Positions 8,936 to 17,749 of a stretch of 64,000 nucleotides of DNA are shown here, piece after piece. The translations under genes were made by a program, and so were the position numbers. The DNA is from Microbulbifer variabilis ATCC 700307 (lineage in GTDB: Bacteria; Pseudomonadota; Gammaproteobacteria; Pseudomonadales; Cellvibrionaceae). Every line of letters begins with the position of its first letter. Positions within the stretch are counted from its first letter, which is position 1. The stretch lies in contig NZ_AQYJ01000026.1 in the NCBI RefSeq assembly GCF_000380565.1, forward strand, positions 372,001 to 436,000. Direction: 5' to 3'. The notes below the pieces were generated by a model. That model saw only the letters and a list, made by a program, of their open reading frames with translations. It had not been told where the DNA came from and did not search any database.

Positions 8936-9535
8936 ATGAATCCTCAAGAAACCGGAAAAGCCTACGATGAAATAACCCATTTATGGGAGCGTAAAGTGTT
9001 TAATGCAGCAAACGGAATTGAACAACATAAACGAGCCTTGGCTTTTGTAAAGAACAGAGGTATGGCACTTGATGTTGGTTGCGGCTGTACAGGGAGGTTT
9101 ATAGAGCTACTTCAAACTGAAGGCTTTGCGCCAGAAGGAATTGATATTTCTGCTAAAATGATCACTTTAGCAAAAAAGCGCCACCCGGATATCACCTTCC
9201 ATCATCAGGATATATGTCTATGGGAAAGTCAGGAGCAATACGATTTTATTACTGCCTGGGATAGTATCTGGCATATTCCTCTTGAAAAACAAAAGGATGT
9301 CTTAACAAGGCTAGTCAAAAGACTCAACAGGGGTGGAGTGTTAATTTTCTCCTTCGGCGGCACAGATGGACCCAGCGAGCACAGAAACAATACCATGGGC
9401 CCAGAAATGTATTACTCAACGCTGGGCATAGCTGGGTTTCTTAAATTAACCCTCAGCTTAGACTGTACGTGCAGACACCTCGAATACGATCAACATCCAG
9501 AACTACACGCTTATTTAATTATTCAAAAAAACTGA
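8936..9535 (+). CDS. Class I SAM-dependent methyltransferase
   Basis: Predicted cytoplasmic methyltransferase of 199 residues, substrate unknown. Motif I, LDVGCGCTG, is at residues 45-53. The acidic motif II follows (PEGIDISAKMITLAKKR), then motif III/IV at YDFITAWDSIWHIP and the post-motif LNRGGVLIFSFGG. It is AT-rich and not in an obvious operon, with 128 bases separating it from the small secreted gene upstream. The motif after the glycine loop (IDISAKM) suggests a small-molecule type enzyme of the UbiE/Methyltransf_25 group, which is inference. Confidence 0.85.
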   Translation: MNPQETGKAYDEITHLWERKVFNAANGIEQHKRALAFVKNRGMALDVGCGCTGRFIELLQTEGFAPEGIDISAKMITLAKKRHPDITFHHQDICLWESQEQYDFITAWDSIWHIPLEKQKDVLTRLVKRLNRGGVLIFSFGGTDGPSEHRNNTMGPEMYYSTLGIAGFLKLTLSLDCTCRHLEYDQHPELHAYLIIQKN

Positions 9536-9738
9536 AAATAAATTTTGCACAAAACTCGTAACTACACAATAATCTTTCCACGCCCTGAATATCACCCACT
9601 CTGCACCCAAGAACCAGCCATTAAAAATAAAATACCCAAAGACAACCTACCCTTCAACTTGATCCGACAGACCACTCCAACACATAATTAGCAGGTTCTA
9701 TTTATTTTTTTAATAAAAACACATCCACAACAGCAAAT

Positions 9739-10560
9739 CTAATTAGGGTTTGATGAAATCGCACTCTCTATCTTCCTTACCTTTTCTACAGATGGAAAGC
9801 CCGTTACCATCCCCCTTACAGTGGACTTTGTAATAGCAAAAAGTGACTTATTTATCTTTAACTTATTTGCAAGCTCAGGTAGATGGGTACCCTTACCACA
9901 CAATGCCTGGATCGCAGAGTAAGTTCCATGAGACCATATCCCAAAAACTAAACACACACAGCTATCCCGCTGGTAGGGGTTCTCCGTTATGAAAATAAAA
10001 CCATAATCCTCAGTGATAGAACCATCTAAAGTGTTTGACATATATACCCGCCCATCAGTCTCATCATTCGCAAAGCGTCCCAAAAAATCCACTTTAAATT
10101 TTGAGTCAATCTTCCTGGTCAGCAACAAATCACGGCTTACAACATTGATAGCTGGACCACCTATACATATAAATGTTTTTTGATCATGGACAAAATTATG
10201 TGAATCGTGAAAAACCACCTTCCTTTTAGGATATACTTTCTTAATCCTATCTTTCAAAAGCTGTATTGCGAGAGATTCGTCATAAGGCATAAATAATACA
10301 TTATCCGGGATAAGACTTTGCGTCTTCGTAATATCTGAATATAGAGTTTTTTGCTTGATTAACGGAAGAACAACATGGATATCAGCCTTAGAGTCGCCCA
10401 AAAATCTATCCCAAAGGGCCCGGTAAGACTTCGCATCAAACTTCTTTTTACAAAACGCTGCCGTACCAATAAACAATGTGGTAAAGGCCGCCTCAACAAA
10501 TGGAGCAGACAACCAATCTAGAACAGTATCCAAGAACAGATATTCCACTGCACCCACCAC
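9739..10560 (-). CDS. Membrane-anchored protein with a Rossmann-like domain, function unknown
   Basis: The 273-residue product has one N-terminal hydrophobic segment (about residues 15-37, WLSAPFVEAAFTTLFIGTAAF) followed by a basic KKKF stop, so the rest is probably cytoplasmic. The soluble part has the motif string CIGGPAINVVSRDLL near residue 132, YGFIFITENPY near 187, and CLVFGIWSHGTYSAIQAL near 202. This GGPxxN ... YGxI..NP ... GxxxxGTxxA series looks like a nucleotide- or ligand-binding Rossmann-type fold that I have seen in uncharacterised bacterial and archaeal proteins but cannot name. It is AT-rich, stands alone on its strand, and its start at GTG/ATG 10558-10560 is tentative. Confidence 0.65.
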   Translation of the reverse strand: MVGAVEYLFLDTVLDWLSAPFVEAAFTTLFIGTAAFCKKKFDAKSYRALWDRFLGDSKADIHVVLPLIKQKTLYSDITKTQSLIPDNVLFMPYDESLAIQLLKDRIKKVYPKRKVVFHDSHNFVHDQKTFICIGGPAINVVSRDLLLTRKIDSKFKVDFLGRFANDETDGRVYMSNTLDGSITEDYGFIFITENPYQRDSCVCLVFGIWSHGTYSAIQALCGKGTHLPELANKLKINKSLFAITKSTVRGMVTGFPSVEKVRKIESAISSNPN

Positions 10561-11078
10561 TCAAAGTAATTTGGCCACAAGAATTTATGATATTAAGACT
10601 AAAAATCCAGTATAAAGCCAAGAACACTTTTTTTCTTCTCAATGGATAAGAATGCTATAGACAAATACCCCCTACCAAACAGTCACCACGATCAATCAGA
10701 CGGCAACCCAACCCCAAAAAGGCGCAAACAGAATTGACACATATTATTGAACAATACAGACAAAAAATATCAATCTAATTAAATGCGCGACGGACCCCAA
10801 AACACAAAACAATATAAATTCAGTAAGAATTCATAAACCACTCTCTCCACATAGCTTTAAGGCTTAACTGCTAAGACGCAAAAATAATCTTTATAGGATA
10901 AAGAGCGGTAAATAAACCTTAAATTGAGAGTTTAAGCACCAAAAGAAAGGAGCAGCCCCTATATTCAAGCGACCACCCCAAAGTGCTTATTTTATGAAAA
11001 ATTAAGGCTAACCAACTATAAACCAATAACCCTAAACAAGATCCCCAACTAACATAATCAATATAAATTAGCAGACAC
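10561..11078. other. Gene-free AT-rich interval
   Basis: This stretch of 518 bases is strongly AT-rich and full of stop codons in all frames. I see no convincing small gene, RNA gene or recognisable pseudogene in it, only short A/T tracts. It separates the accessory patch from the ung gene. Confidence 0.6.
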
Positions 11079-11801
11079 TTAAATCTCTACAGCAACCCTC
11101 TGCAACCGATTAGCCTCTGGCAATGCCCATTCAATCGGCTTTTCACCACGCTGTTGCAACCAATGATTGACTTGAGAAAAAGGTCGGGTGCCAAAGAAGC
11201 CGCGATGAGCCGATAGGGGAGATGGATGTGGAGCGCGCAACACCAAATGCTTGTTGCGATCAATAAAGCCTCCCTTCTTCTGCGCGTAACTACCCCACAG
11301 CACAAATACCAAACCTTCTCGCTGTTCCGCCAATTTATGAATGGCGGCATCAGTAAACTGCTCCCAACCACGGCCCTGGTGAGCACCGGCCTTACTATCT
11401 TCTACGGTAAGGGTAGCGTTGAGCAGCAGTACACCCTGCTCCGCCCAGGGCTGGAGGCAACCGTGATGGGCAGGAGCAATACCCAGATCCGAATACAACT
11501 CTTTATAGATATTCTGTAGAGAGGGCGGGATACGGACACCCGGCATTACAGAAAAACACAAGCCATGAGCCTGGCCAGGTCCGTGATAGGGATCCTGACC
11601 AAGAATCACTACTTTCACCTGATTAAAGGGGGTGGAGTTAAAAGCATTGAAAATCTGCCCACCAGGAGGGTAAATCCGCTTACCGGCCTCTTTCTCTCCC
11701 CTCAGGAATTGACGTAAATGGGCCATATAAGGCTGCTTGAACTCCTCGCCCAACACACTGTACCAGGAAGGATGAATTTTGATATTGTCCGGAACCGGCA
11801 T
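11079..11801 (-). CDS. ung: Uracil-DNA glycosylase, family 1
   Basis: Removes uracil from DNA as the first step of base-excision repair. The 240-residue protein has the water-activating motif GQDPYH at residues 68-73 (Asp70 catalytic), the uracil-binding LLLNATLTV near 125-133, and the DNA-intercalation loop HPSPLS at residues 192-197 (His192). It follows the second glycosylase-family gene by two bases, so the two are probably cotranscribed. Confidence 0.97.
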   Translation of the reverse strand: MPVPDNIKIHPSWYSVLGEEFKQPYMAHLRQFLRGEKEAGKRIYPPGGQIFNAFNSTPFNQVKVVILGQDPYHGPGQAHGLCFSVMPGVRIPPSLQNIYKELYSDLGIAPAHHGCLQPWAEQGVLLLNATLTVEDSKAGAHQGRGWEQFTDAAIHKLAEQREGLVFVLWGSYAQKKGGFIDRNKHLVLRAPHPSPLSAHRGFFGTRPFSQVNHWLQQRGEKPIEWALPEANRLQRVAVEI

Positions 11802-11803
11802 TA

Positions 11804-12394
11804 TTAAACCTTGAATATTTTCTTAACTTGTCTTCGCAGCTCCGGCACCACTTCTTCCTCAAACCAAGGTCTGCGACGCAACCATAAGGTATTGCGTGGA
11901 CTGGGGTGCGGTAAAGGGAAATAGCGGGCCGGCAAGGCATCGCGATAATGGCGCACATTCTCAGTAATACTGCCATACCAATGCGGCAAGTAGTGGCGCT
12001 GGGCGTATTGTCCCACCAATAGAGTAAGTTGCAAGTTTGGCAGCTGCTCCAGCAGGCGCTGATGCCAGGTAGTGGCGCATTCAGGACGCGGAGGTAAATC
12101 TCCTCCCTTGCCACGACCAGGGTAGCAAAAACCCATAGGAATGATGGCAATCTCGGATTCGTCGTAGAACACCTGCCTATCTATCGATAACCAATCTCGA
12201 AGGCGGTCGCCGGATGGGTCATTCCAAGGGATACTGGAAGCATGGACTTTGGTACCCGGCGCCTGGCCAACTATCAGCAAACGTGCCGACTCTGCTGCAC
12301 GCAGAACGGGATTGGGCCCCAGTGGCAGATGCTCCTCACACAAGCGACAAGCTCGTATTTCTTCCAGCAATGTAGATAATTTCTTCTTTGCCAC
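11804..12394 (-). CDS. Uracil-DNA glycosylase-superfamily protein
   Basis: A 196-residue protein of the broad UDG superfamily (the PF03167 fold). The N-terminal [12 protein letters not shown] segment is typical of this group. The first active-site motif is [20 protein letters not shown] from residue 43, and the C-terminal motif is HPSPRN. The GQAPG form lacks the Asp-Pro-Tyr-His of family 1, so substrate preference cannot be read directly. Its two Cys residues near the N-terminus are too few for the four-cysteine Fe-S cluster of family 4. Location directly upstream of ung suggests a shared role in DNA base repair. Confidence 0.85.
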   Translation of the reverse strand: MAKKKLSTLLEEIRACRLCEEHLPLGPNPVLRAAESARLLIVGQAPGTKVHASSIPWNDPSGDRLRDWLSIDRQVFYDESEIAIIPMGFCYPGRGKGGDLPPRPECATTWHQRLLEQLPNLQLTLLVGQYAQRHYLPHWYGSITENVRHYRDALPARYFPLPHPSPRNTLWLRRRPWFEEEVVPELRRQVKKIFKV

Positions 12395-12738
12395 TAATTC
12401 TCAACCTTCAGGAAAACCAGACACAACATCAGTCCCAAACGAACTCTGGAAGCTCTAGCCCAACTGATATTAAGGCTGTTAAACATCACAAATATACTTT
12501 AGTTTTAGACAGCGACCTTATGGCTATCGTCGCTGGAATAGATCTCCAAGCAACTCACCAAGCATGGCAAATCAGCCATAACCTCGCTTGCTGGGTAAGC
12601 AGGGATCTCTGGAAAAGAGGGTAAGGATTACACTCTAAGATATTCAAGGCCTTACCACATAAATCTTGACTGGTTAAACCTTCAGGGTATCTACAAAAAA
12701 CCAACCACAAGTAGCAGATACACTCCCCAAATCTGGCT
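12395..12738. other. Intergenic interval without recognised gene
   Basis: These 344 bases lie between the glycosylase operon and the end of the first propeller paralogue. A minus-strand open stretch spans 12555-12827 but overlaps the real gene and has no family resemblance or clear start. I see no RNA gene or terminator with a convincing U-tract. Confidence 0.5.
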
Positions 12739-13677
12739 TTACTGGACACGCTCAGGAAAGGCCAAATGTAACAAGAGCGCGCGGCGATCCTGAGGATTTG
12801 CACTGCGGCTGATGTTATCGTTATCAAACACTATAAATATACCTTCTTTCCCTACAGCCAACCCATCTCCCTTGCCTCCAGTGCGATGCCCCTCATATTG
12901 TAACTCAGAAGATTTTTCAATTTCTCGGTAGTCCAAGCACCATTCAGCTTTGAGGCTTGGCAGAACTCTTCGGCATACGGCATAAGCATTTCGCTCCAGA
13001 GTAAATAACCCGCCATCATAATAATCAAGCGCTCCCAGATCTTCAGGCTCTCCACGAAAGTTCAATCCGGCAACCGGTGGTGGAGTAAAAAGCTGAACAT
13101 CGCCATTGGGGCTAAGCTTTACCAAACCGCGAGGCTCACTCTCCATAGCTACCCAAAAGTCATCACCAATTTTCACTAAGCCCTCGCTAGCAAGGTTGAA
13201 GCCCTGCATGTAACCTCGAGCTCTGGCCTCGGTGGTCCACATAGCATCCAACCAGTGAGCGTTCCCCTGCCGGTCCACTTCAAGAATACGATTGTAACGC
13301 TCACTTACTATATAGATATATTTATCGGAGCATGTAATTCCCTCAAAATCCATTGCACCCACTGGCCTGGATAGGTCCAAGATAAAATGCCAAAAATTTC
13401 TAGGCTTATCTTTTTGGGGAACAGTTAGTCCTGAAAGCTGCAAATAAGAAGCTAATTTTGCGTGTCTGCCTTCTCGTTTTAGGGTGAAAATTTCCCTTGA
13501 ATTTTTATCAGAAATCGTGAGCAGCTCCCCATAACAAAAACTCAGACCAGATATACCTTCTCCCACACTACCATCCAACCAATAGTGGTTTATCTTTTTT
13601 GCGGGAATAACTTCAGCTCCTACTCCCGTAACTGAGAGTAATACGCCGGTAATTACATAAAGAAAGCTCTTAATCAT
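12739..13677 (-). CDS. Secreted propeller-like protein, tandem paralogue 1
   Basis: First of three tandem related genes. The 312-residue product has a signal peptide (FLYVITGVLLSVTGVGAEV). The mature domain has repeated blade-like segments such as SGLSFCYGELLTISDKNSRE, MDFEGITCSDKYIYIVSERY, SEGLVKIGDDFWVAMESEP and GKGDGLAVGKEGIFIVFDND. The pattern resembles the 'esterase-like activity of phytase' / SdiA-regulated beta-propeller proteins, but I cannot assign an activity. Four cysteines (SFC, ITC, AVCRR, EWCLDY) are conserved in all three copies and could form disulfides in the periplasm. It sits 55 bases downstream of paralogue 2. Confidence 0.8.
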   Translation of the reverse strand: MIKSFLYVITGVLLSVTGVGAEVIPAKKINHYWLDGSVGEGISGLSFCYGELLTISDKNSREIFTLKREGRHAKLASYLQLSGLTVPQKDKPRNFWHFILDLSRPVGAMDFEGITCSDKYIYIVSERYNRILEVDRQGNAHWLDAMWTTEARARGYMQGFNLASEGLVKIGDDFWVAMESEPRGLVKLSPNGDVQLFTPPPVAGLNFRGEPEDLGALDYYDGGLFTLERNAYAVCRRVLPSLKAEWCLDYREIEKSSELQYEGHRTGGKGDGLAVGKEGIFIVFDNDNISRSANPQDRRALLLHLAFPERVQ

Positions 13678-13732
13678 AACGGGCCCAAATTACTGCTTAG
13701 CTTTATAACCAATTCATATGTCTCCGTTCAAT

Positions 13733-14683
13733 CTAATCAACAACTTCCGGGAAAACCAGCTGTAAAAAGAGGGCGCGTCGGTCTTGTGGATCAGCACTAC
13801 GACTAATATTATCATTATCGAACACGATAAAAATGCCCCCTTCTCCGATAGCTAGACCATCTCCCTTACCCCCCGTGCGAGAAGCCTCATACTTAAGCTC
13901 AGAGGATTCCTCTATTTCTCGATAGTCCAAACACCATTCTGCTTTTAGGCTTGGCAGAGCCCTTCGACACACCGCATAAGCATTTGGCTCAAGAGTAAAC
14001 AAAGCTCCATCGTAGTAATCTAAACCGGCCAAATTTTCAGACTCCCCACGGAAATCCAAATCTTTTACTGGTGGCGGTGTAAATATCTGGACACTCCCAT
14101 CAGGACCAAGCTTTACCAAACCACGAGGATCACGCTCCATAGCCACCCAAAAATAATCCTTTACCTTTGCCAACCCAACACCAGAAAGGTTGTACCCTTG
14201 CATATAACCCTGAGCTTTTGCCATTGAGGACCACATATTTTCCAGCCAGTGCCCCTTGCCCCGCATATTTACCTCAGCAATACGATTGTAACGTTCGCTC
14301 AGTAAATAAATGGATTTATTAGTGCAACTAATTGCCTCAAAGTCCATCGCGGAAGCCGGACGGGTAAGCTCAAGAAAAAAATGCCAAAAATTTTTTGGCT
14401 TATCTTTCTTTGGAACTTTCAACCCTGAAATCTCTAAGAAAGTTTCCAATTTTGCACTTCCATCCTCAATCTTAATTCGATAAATTTCTCTTGAGTATTT
14501 ATCTGAAACTGTAACCAAGCTATCACCACAGAAACTCAAGCCAGAAAGGCTCAATCCAGCACTACCATCAACCCAGTAGTGCGTGATTTTTTTTGCGGGA
14601 ATAATTTCAGTTGCCTGCCCTGTCAGTGAGAGTAATATCCCAACAGCACCAGATAAAAAACGATTTTTCACGGTAAATTCCAT
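13733..14683 (-). CDS. Secreted propeller-like protein, tandem paralogue 2
   Basis: A 316-residue product with a signal peptide near residues 8-25 (FLSGAVGILLSLTGQATE) and the same domain as its neighbours. It shares long identical blocks with paralogue 1, for example ITHYWVDGS, KDKPKNFWHF, ERYNRIAEV, LPSLKAEWCLDYREIEESSE and FDNDNISRSADPQDRRAL. By eye it is closest to paralogue 1, so that pair is the younger duplication. The equivalent of SEGLVK is SGVGLAKVKDYFWVAMERDP. No catalytic residue can be named. Upstream lies a 369-base interval with a decayed acetyltransferase. Confidence 0.8.
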   Translation of the reverse strand: MEFTVKNRFLSGAVGILLSLTGQATEIIPAKKITHYWVDGSAGLSLSGLSFCGDSLVTVSDKYSREIYRIKIEDGSAKLETFLEISGLKVPKKDKPKNFWHFFLELTRPASAMDFEAISCTNKSIYLLSERYNRIAEVNMRGKGHWLENMWSSMAKAQGYMQGYNLSGVGLAKVKDYFWVAMERDPRGLVKLGPDGSVQIFTPPPVKDLDFRGESENLAGLDYYDGALFTLEPNAYAVCRRALPSLKAEWCLDYREIEESSELKYEASRTGGKGDGLAIGEGGIFIVFDNDNISRSADPQDRRALFLQLVFPEVVD

Positions 14684-14784
14684 TTACTATGGAAACAATA
14701 AAGCTCTAGAACTACATCATTATCGATAAAGTTTTTAACGCTAAGCTGTCCTCTCATTAATCAGAAAATACTCCTACAGTAGAA

Positions 14785-15040
14785 TCAGGATCTAAGCGTT
14801 ACCAGGAAACTGGCGACATACTCACATCGGCTTATAGATACGATATGCAAAGTCAGCTGTTGCTCATCATAGTAGCCCCAACACTTATCAGCAATTTGTC
14901 GATAATTTGCTCTTTTGTAGAAGGCCATTGTTTGGAGATTGCCAACCTCGGGGTTAAAAAATCAGATATAACGCAAATTATGCGCCATATTGGCTAGGCA
15001 GCTCCTAATAACCTCAGAGATGAACTGAACTCATTCCATA
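14785..15040 (-). pseudogene. Decayed GNAT-family acetyltransferase, C-terminal remnant
   Basis: Reading the minus strand gives, in one frame, FISEVIRSCLANMAHNLRYI, a TGA at 14962-14964, then FFNPEVGNLQTMAFYKRANY and RQIADKCWGYYDEQQLTL, ending at TGA 14785-14787. The N-x-x-x-M-A-F-Y-K-R-x-x-Y pattern is the acetyl-CoA/C-terminal signature of GNAT acetyltransferases (N..A..FY.R.GF). The in-frame stop, a further stop upstream and the missing N-terminal half show that it is a remnant. It sits between paralogues 2 and 3, so it may mark the border of one duplication or insertion. Identification rests on pattern reading alone. Confidence 0.6.
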
Positions 15041-15052
15041 TAATTTGAATAA

Positions 15053-15982
15053 CTATTGATTATCTCTGGGGAAAGCTAAGTGAAGTAGTAGTGCACGTTT
15101 ATCATCGGGAGCCAGAGCGCGGCCTACATTATTGTTATCAAGCACTACAAAAATACCTTGCTGATTGACAGCCAATCCCTCCCCCTTGCCATAGCGAGTC
15201 TCTTCGTAGACACGTTCTGGGGACACTTCAAGGGCATGGTAATCCAGGCACCATTCCGCCTTCAGGCTTGGCAGAGCCCTGCGACATACCGCATGCGCAT
15301 TACGTTCCAGGGTAAACAAAGCCCCGTCGTAATAATCCAAGCCGGTCAGGTCTTCCGAGCGCCCTCTAAAGTCGAGGCCAGCTACCGATGGTAAAGAAAA
15401 CACACTGGCACCACCGCTCGAGTTCAGTTTCAGCAAGCCCCGCGGTTCGCGCTCCATAGCTACCCAGAAGACGTCACCGGCCTTTACCAACCCCTCACTG
15501 GAAGCATTGGCTTTTTGCAAGTAGCCTTGAGATTTCGCGGCGGGTGACCATAGGTACTCTTGCCAGCTTGCTTTTCCCTGGTCGCTCACCACAGCAATAC
15601 GGTTATAGTGCTCACTGACAAGATAAATGGTGCTTCCATCACAGCTAACTCCTTCGAAGTCCAGCTCATCAGCTGGGCGAAAGAGTTCCTTAAATGCCTC
15701 CCAGAAACTCACAGGCTCATCATGCTCAGGCACACCTAAGCCATCTAGTTGAAGATGGGATACCAGATCGGCATCCCCGTCGCGCAACTTTAGTGTATAA
15801 ATTTCTCCAGAATTTTTATCGGAAACTGCAAGTAGCCTGCCGGCACAAAAACTTAAGCCGGAAATATCCAGGCCCGCGCTATTATTCACCCAATAGCTGG
15901 CCTTTAACCTGGCAGAGCTCACTTCTGCCACTACCACCAGTGGTGAAAGCAACATAAATATAAAACTGAAGAAAAAACGCAT
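15053..15982 (-). CDS. Secreted propeller-like protein, tandem paralogue 3
   Basis: Most divergent of the three tandem copies, 309 residues. It has a signal peptide (FFFSFIFMLLSPLVVVAEV) followed by SGLSFCAGRLLAVSDKNSGE, LDFEGVSCDGSTIYLVSEHY, SEGLVKAGDVFWVAMEREP, LPSLKAEWCLDYHALE and a GKGEGLAV block near the end. All four cysteines of the family are kept. It starts 17 bases after the yajQ stop and may be cotranscribed with yaeQ-yajQ. Its base composition is higher in GC than paralogues 1 and 2, closer to the core genome, so it is a plausible ancestor of the array. Confidence 0.8.
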   Translation of the reverse strand: MRFFFSFIFMLLSPLVVVAEVSSARLKASYWVNNSAGLDISGLSFCAGRLLAVSDKNSGEIYTLKLRDGDADLVSHLQLDGLGVPEHDEPVSFWEAFKELFRPADELDFEGVSCDGSTIYLVSEHYNRIAVVSDQGKASWQEYLWSPAAKSQGYLQKANASSEGLVKAGDVFWVAMEREPRGLLKLNSSGGASVFSLPSVAGLDFRGRSEDLTGLDYYDGALFTLERNAHAVCRRALPSLKAEWCLDYHALEVSPERVYEETRYGKGEGLAVNQQGIFVVLDNNNVGRALAPDDKRALLLHLAFPRDNQ

Positions 15983-15999
15983 AAAAACTACAAACCCAG

Positions 16000-16482
16000 T
16001 TAATCGCGGAAGTTATTGAACTGTAGCGGTTGTTCCAACTCCTTACTGCGCAGCAAGGCAATTACCTGCTGCAGATCATCGCGCTTCTTACCAGTAACTC
16101 GTACTTGCTCACCCTGAATAGCCGCCTGCACCTTAAGCTTTTCATCTTTGATCAGTTTAACGATTTTTTTTGACAGATCTTTGTCAAGCCCGTTCTTTAA
16201 GGTCACACCTACTTTAACCTGCTTCCCAGACTGTTCTTTTTCTCCTACATCCATCGCCAAGGGGTCAATATCACATTTGATCAACGCACCACGTAACATA
16301 TCCACCATCTGGTCAACCTGCATATCCACCTCAGCACGAACCACCAGAGAGAATTCACTCATCTCCACTTCAGCATCCACGCCTTTAAAATCAAAACGGT
16401 TGGTGACTGTGCGATTCACCTGATCCACCGCGTTTGTCAGCTGATGCTTATCCACTTCAGATACAATATCAAATGAAGGCAT
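16000..16482 (-). CDS. yajQ: YajQ-family nucleotide-binding protein
   Basis: Cytoplasmic protein of 160 residues with two RNP-like ferredoxin folds. Members bind RNA or nucleotides, and in Xanthomonas and Pseudomonas a homologue binds cyclic di-GMP. The start MPSFDIVSEVDKHQLTNAVD is diagnostic, with NRFDFKG near residue 30, QAAIQGEQVRVTGKKRDDLQ and the C-terminal QPLQFNNFRD. Length is normal. It lies 14 bases after yaeQ. Confidence 0.96.
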   Translation of the reverse strand: MPSFDIVSEVDKHQLTNAVDQVNRTVTNRFDFKGVDAEVEMSEFSLVVRAEVDMQVDQMVDMLRGALIKCDIDPLAMDVGEKEQSGKQVKVGVTLKNGLDKDLSKKIVKLIKDEKLKVQAAIQGEQVRVTGKKRDDLQQVIALLRSKELEQPLQFNNFRD

Positions 16483-16496
16483 TAATTTTTCTGCTC

Positions 16497-17033
16497 CTAT
16501 TTCCAGATTTCCGGAGTAATCTCCGCGTTGTTAGTACCATCAGCTAGCCATATATGACCATCCTGAATGGAAATGCTGAACTCCATATTTCGCTCGGCCA
16601 TCGCCGTCAGCTGTTCAGTAGCGTCTGCAGCCAAATGATAAACCCTGAGGTTATCAAAACGTGTAAGCTGGCTCTCCAGCTTTTGCCACCACACTGGCGC
16701 AGTACGCCGCCCGTAACTGTAAACTAAAACTTGCTCAGCCCGATTGCTGGCTTTACGCACACGCTCCTCAGTAGGAAGACCTACTTCCACCCATAGATCT
16801 ATCTCACCATTGAGGCTTTTCTGCCACAGGTCCGCCTCCTCATCTGAAGAGAGACCTCTAGTGAACTCAAGGGAATCCGCAGCATTGTGGGCAAATGCCA
16901 GCAAGCGCACCATCATACGCTCATCGGTTTCCGATGGGTGACGGGCCAAAGTTAACTGATGCTCCGCATAATAATCCCGATCCATATCGGCGATTTGTAC
17001 TTTGGCCTTAAAAATTGTTGCTTTTAGTGCCAT
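16497..17033 (-). CDS. yaeQ: YaeQ family protein
   Basis: A 178-residue cytoplasmic protein of the PD-(D/E)XK-like YaeQ family, once linked to suppression of RfaH loss. Conserved segments are ALKATIFKAKVQIADMDRDY, HPSETDERMMVRLLAFA, DLWVEVGLPTEERVRKASNR and SISIQDGHIWLADG. The acidic and lysine residues of the nuclease-like fold are present, but no activity is established. It is divergent from lemA with an 86-base gap to the lemA start used here, and runs into yajQ. Confidence 0.94.
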   Translation of the reverse strand: MALKATIFKAKVQIADMDRDYYAEHQLTLARHPSETDERMMVRLLAFAHNAADSLEFTRGLSSDEEADLWQKSLNGEIDLWVEVGLPTEERVRKASNRAEQVLVYSYGRRTAPVWWQKLESQLTRFDNLRVYHLAADATEQLTAMAERNMEFSISIQDGHIWLADGTNNAEITPEIWK

Positions 17034-17119
17034 TTCGGCTCCATCTCTGTGCCGTCCCCAGCACAGAGACCAAGGCGGACTATTCTTGGTTGGTTTACAG
17101 GAGAATAAGGATACCCCGC

Positions 17120-17734
17120 ATGAGCTCTGCCGCTGGCAACAGTCTACCCTCTTGGCACTGCATCCTACTCTGCCTGCTGGTGGCCTTGCTCAGTGGCTGC
17201 GGCATCAACAACATCCCTACCTATGATGAGCAGGTAAAAGCCGCCTGGGCCCAAGTAGAGAACCAATACCAGCGCCGGGCAGACCTGGTACCCAATTTGG
17301 TAAAAACAGTACAGGCCTATGCGGGCCATGAGCGTGAGACACTGCAAGCGGTTACCGAGGCTCGCGCCAAGGTAAATTCTATGCAGCTAGATGGCAACCT
17401 ACTCAATGATCCAGTCAAGCTGCAACAATTCGAAGCTGCCCAATCCCAACTCTCCAGCGCCCTGGCCCGCCTAATGCTCGTGGTAGAACGCTACCCCAAC
17501 CTTAAGGCCAACCAGAACTTCCTCAGTCTTCAATCCCAGCTGGAAGGAACTGAAAACAGAATCAGCGTGGCGCGGCGGGATTATATCCAGGCTGTGCAGC
17601 GCTACAACCGGGAAATCCGCACTTTTCCCGGTAAGATTTGGCACGTAATTCTTTACCGCAATATGCCTCTGCGTGAGACTTACCAAGCTACCACTGAGGG
17701 GGCGGAGAAGGCTCCAGAGGTGAATTTCCAATAG
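17120..17734 (+). CDS. lemA: LemA family lipoprotein
   Basis: I choose ATG 17120 because it gives a proper lipoprotein signal (HCILLCLLVALLSGCG, lipobox Cys near residue 27) and lies after an AAGGA-like ribosome-binding site. A longer reading from 17015 adds 35 residues without homology. The remaining 178 residues form the LemA four-helix coiled-coil domain: YDEQVKAAWAQVENQYQRRA, LVPNLVKTVQAYAGHE, QLSSALARLMLVVERYPNLK and GTENRISVARRDYIQAVQRY. The family is membrane-associated with unknown function. It is followed 15 bases later by two TPM-domain genes, its common partners. Confidence 0.93.
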   Translation: MSSAAGNSLPSWHCILLCLLVALLSGCGINNIPTYDEQVKAAWAQVENQYQRRADLVPNLVKTVQAYAGHERETLQAVTEARAKVNSMQLDGNLLNDPVKLQQFEAAQSQLSSALARLMLVVERYPNLKANQNFLSLQSQLEGTENRISVARRDYIQAVQRYNREIRTFPGKIWHVILYRNMPLRETYQATTEGAEKAPEVNFQ

Positions 17735-17749
17735 GCAGGTGTCAAATTT

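Noticed and set aside
12555..12827. 90-codon minus-strand frame
   Set aside because: Overlaps the 3' end of paralogue 1 in another frame, with no start signal or family resemblance.
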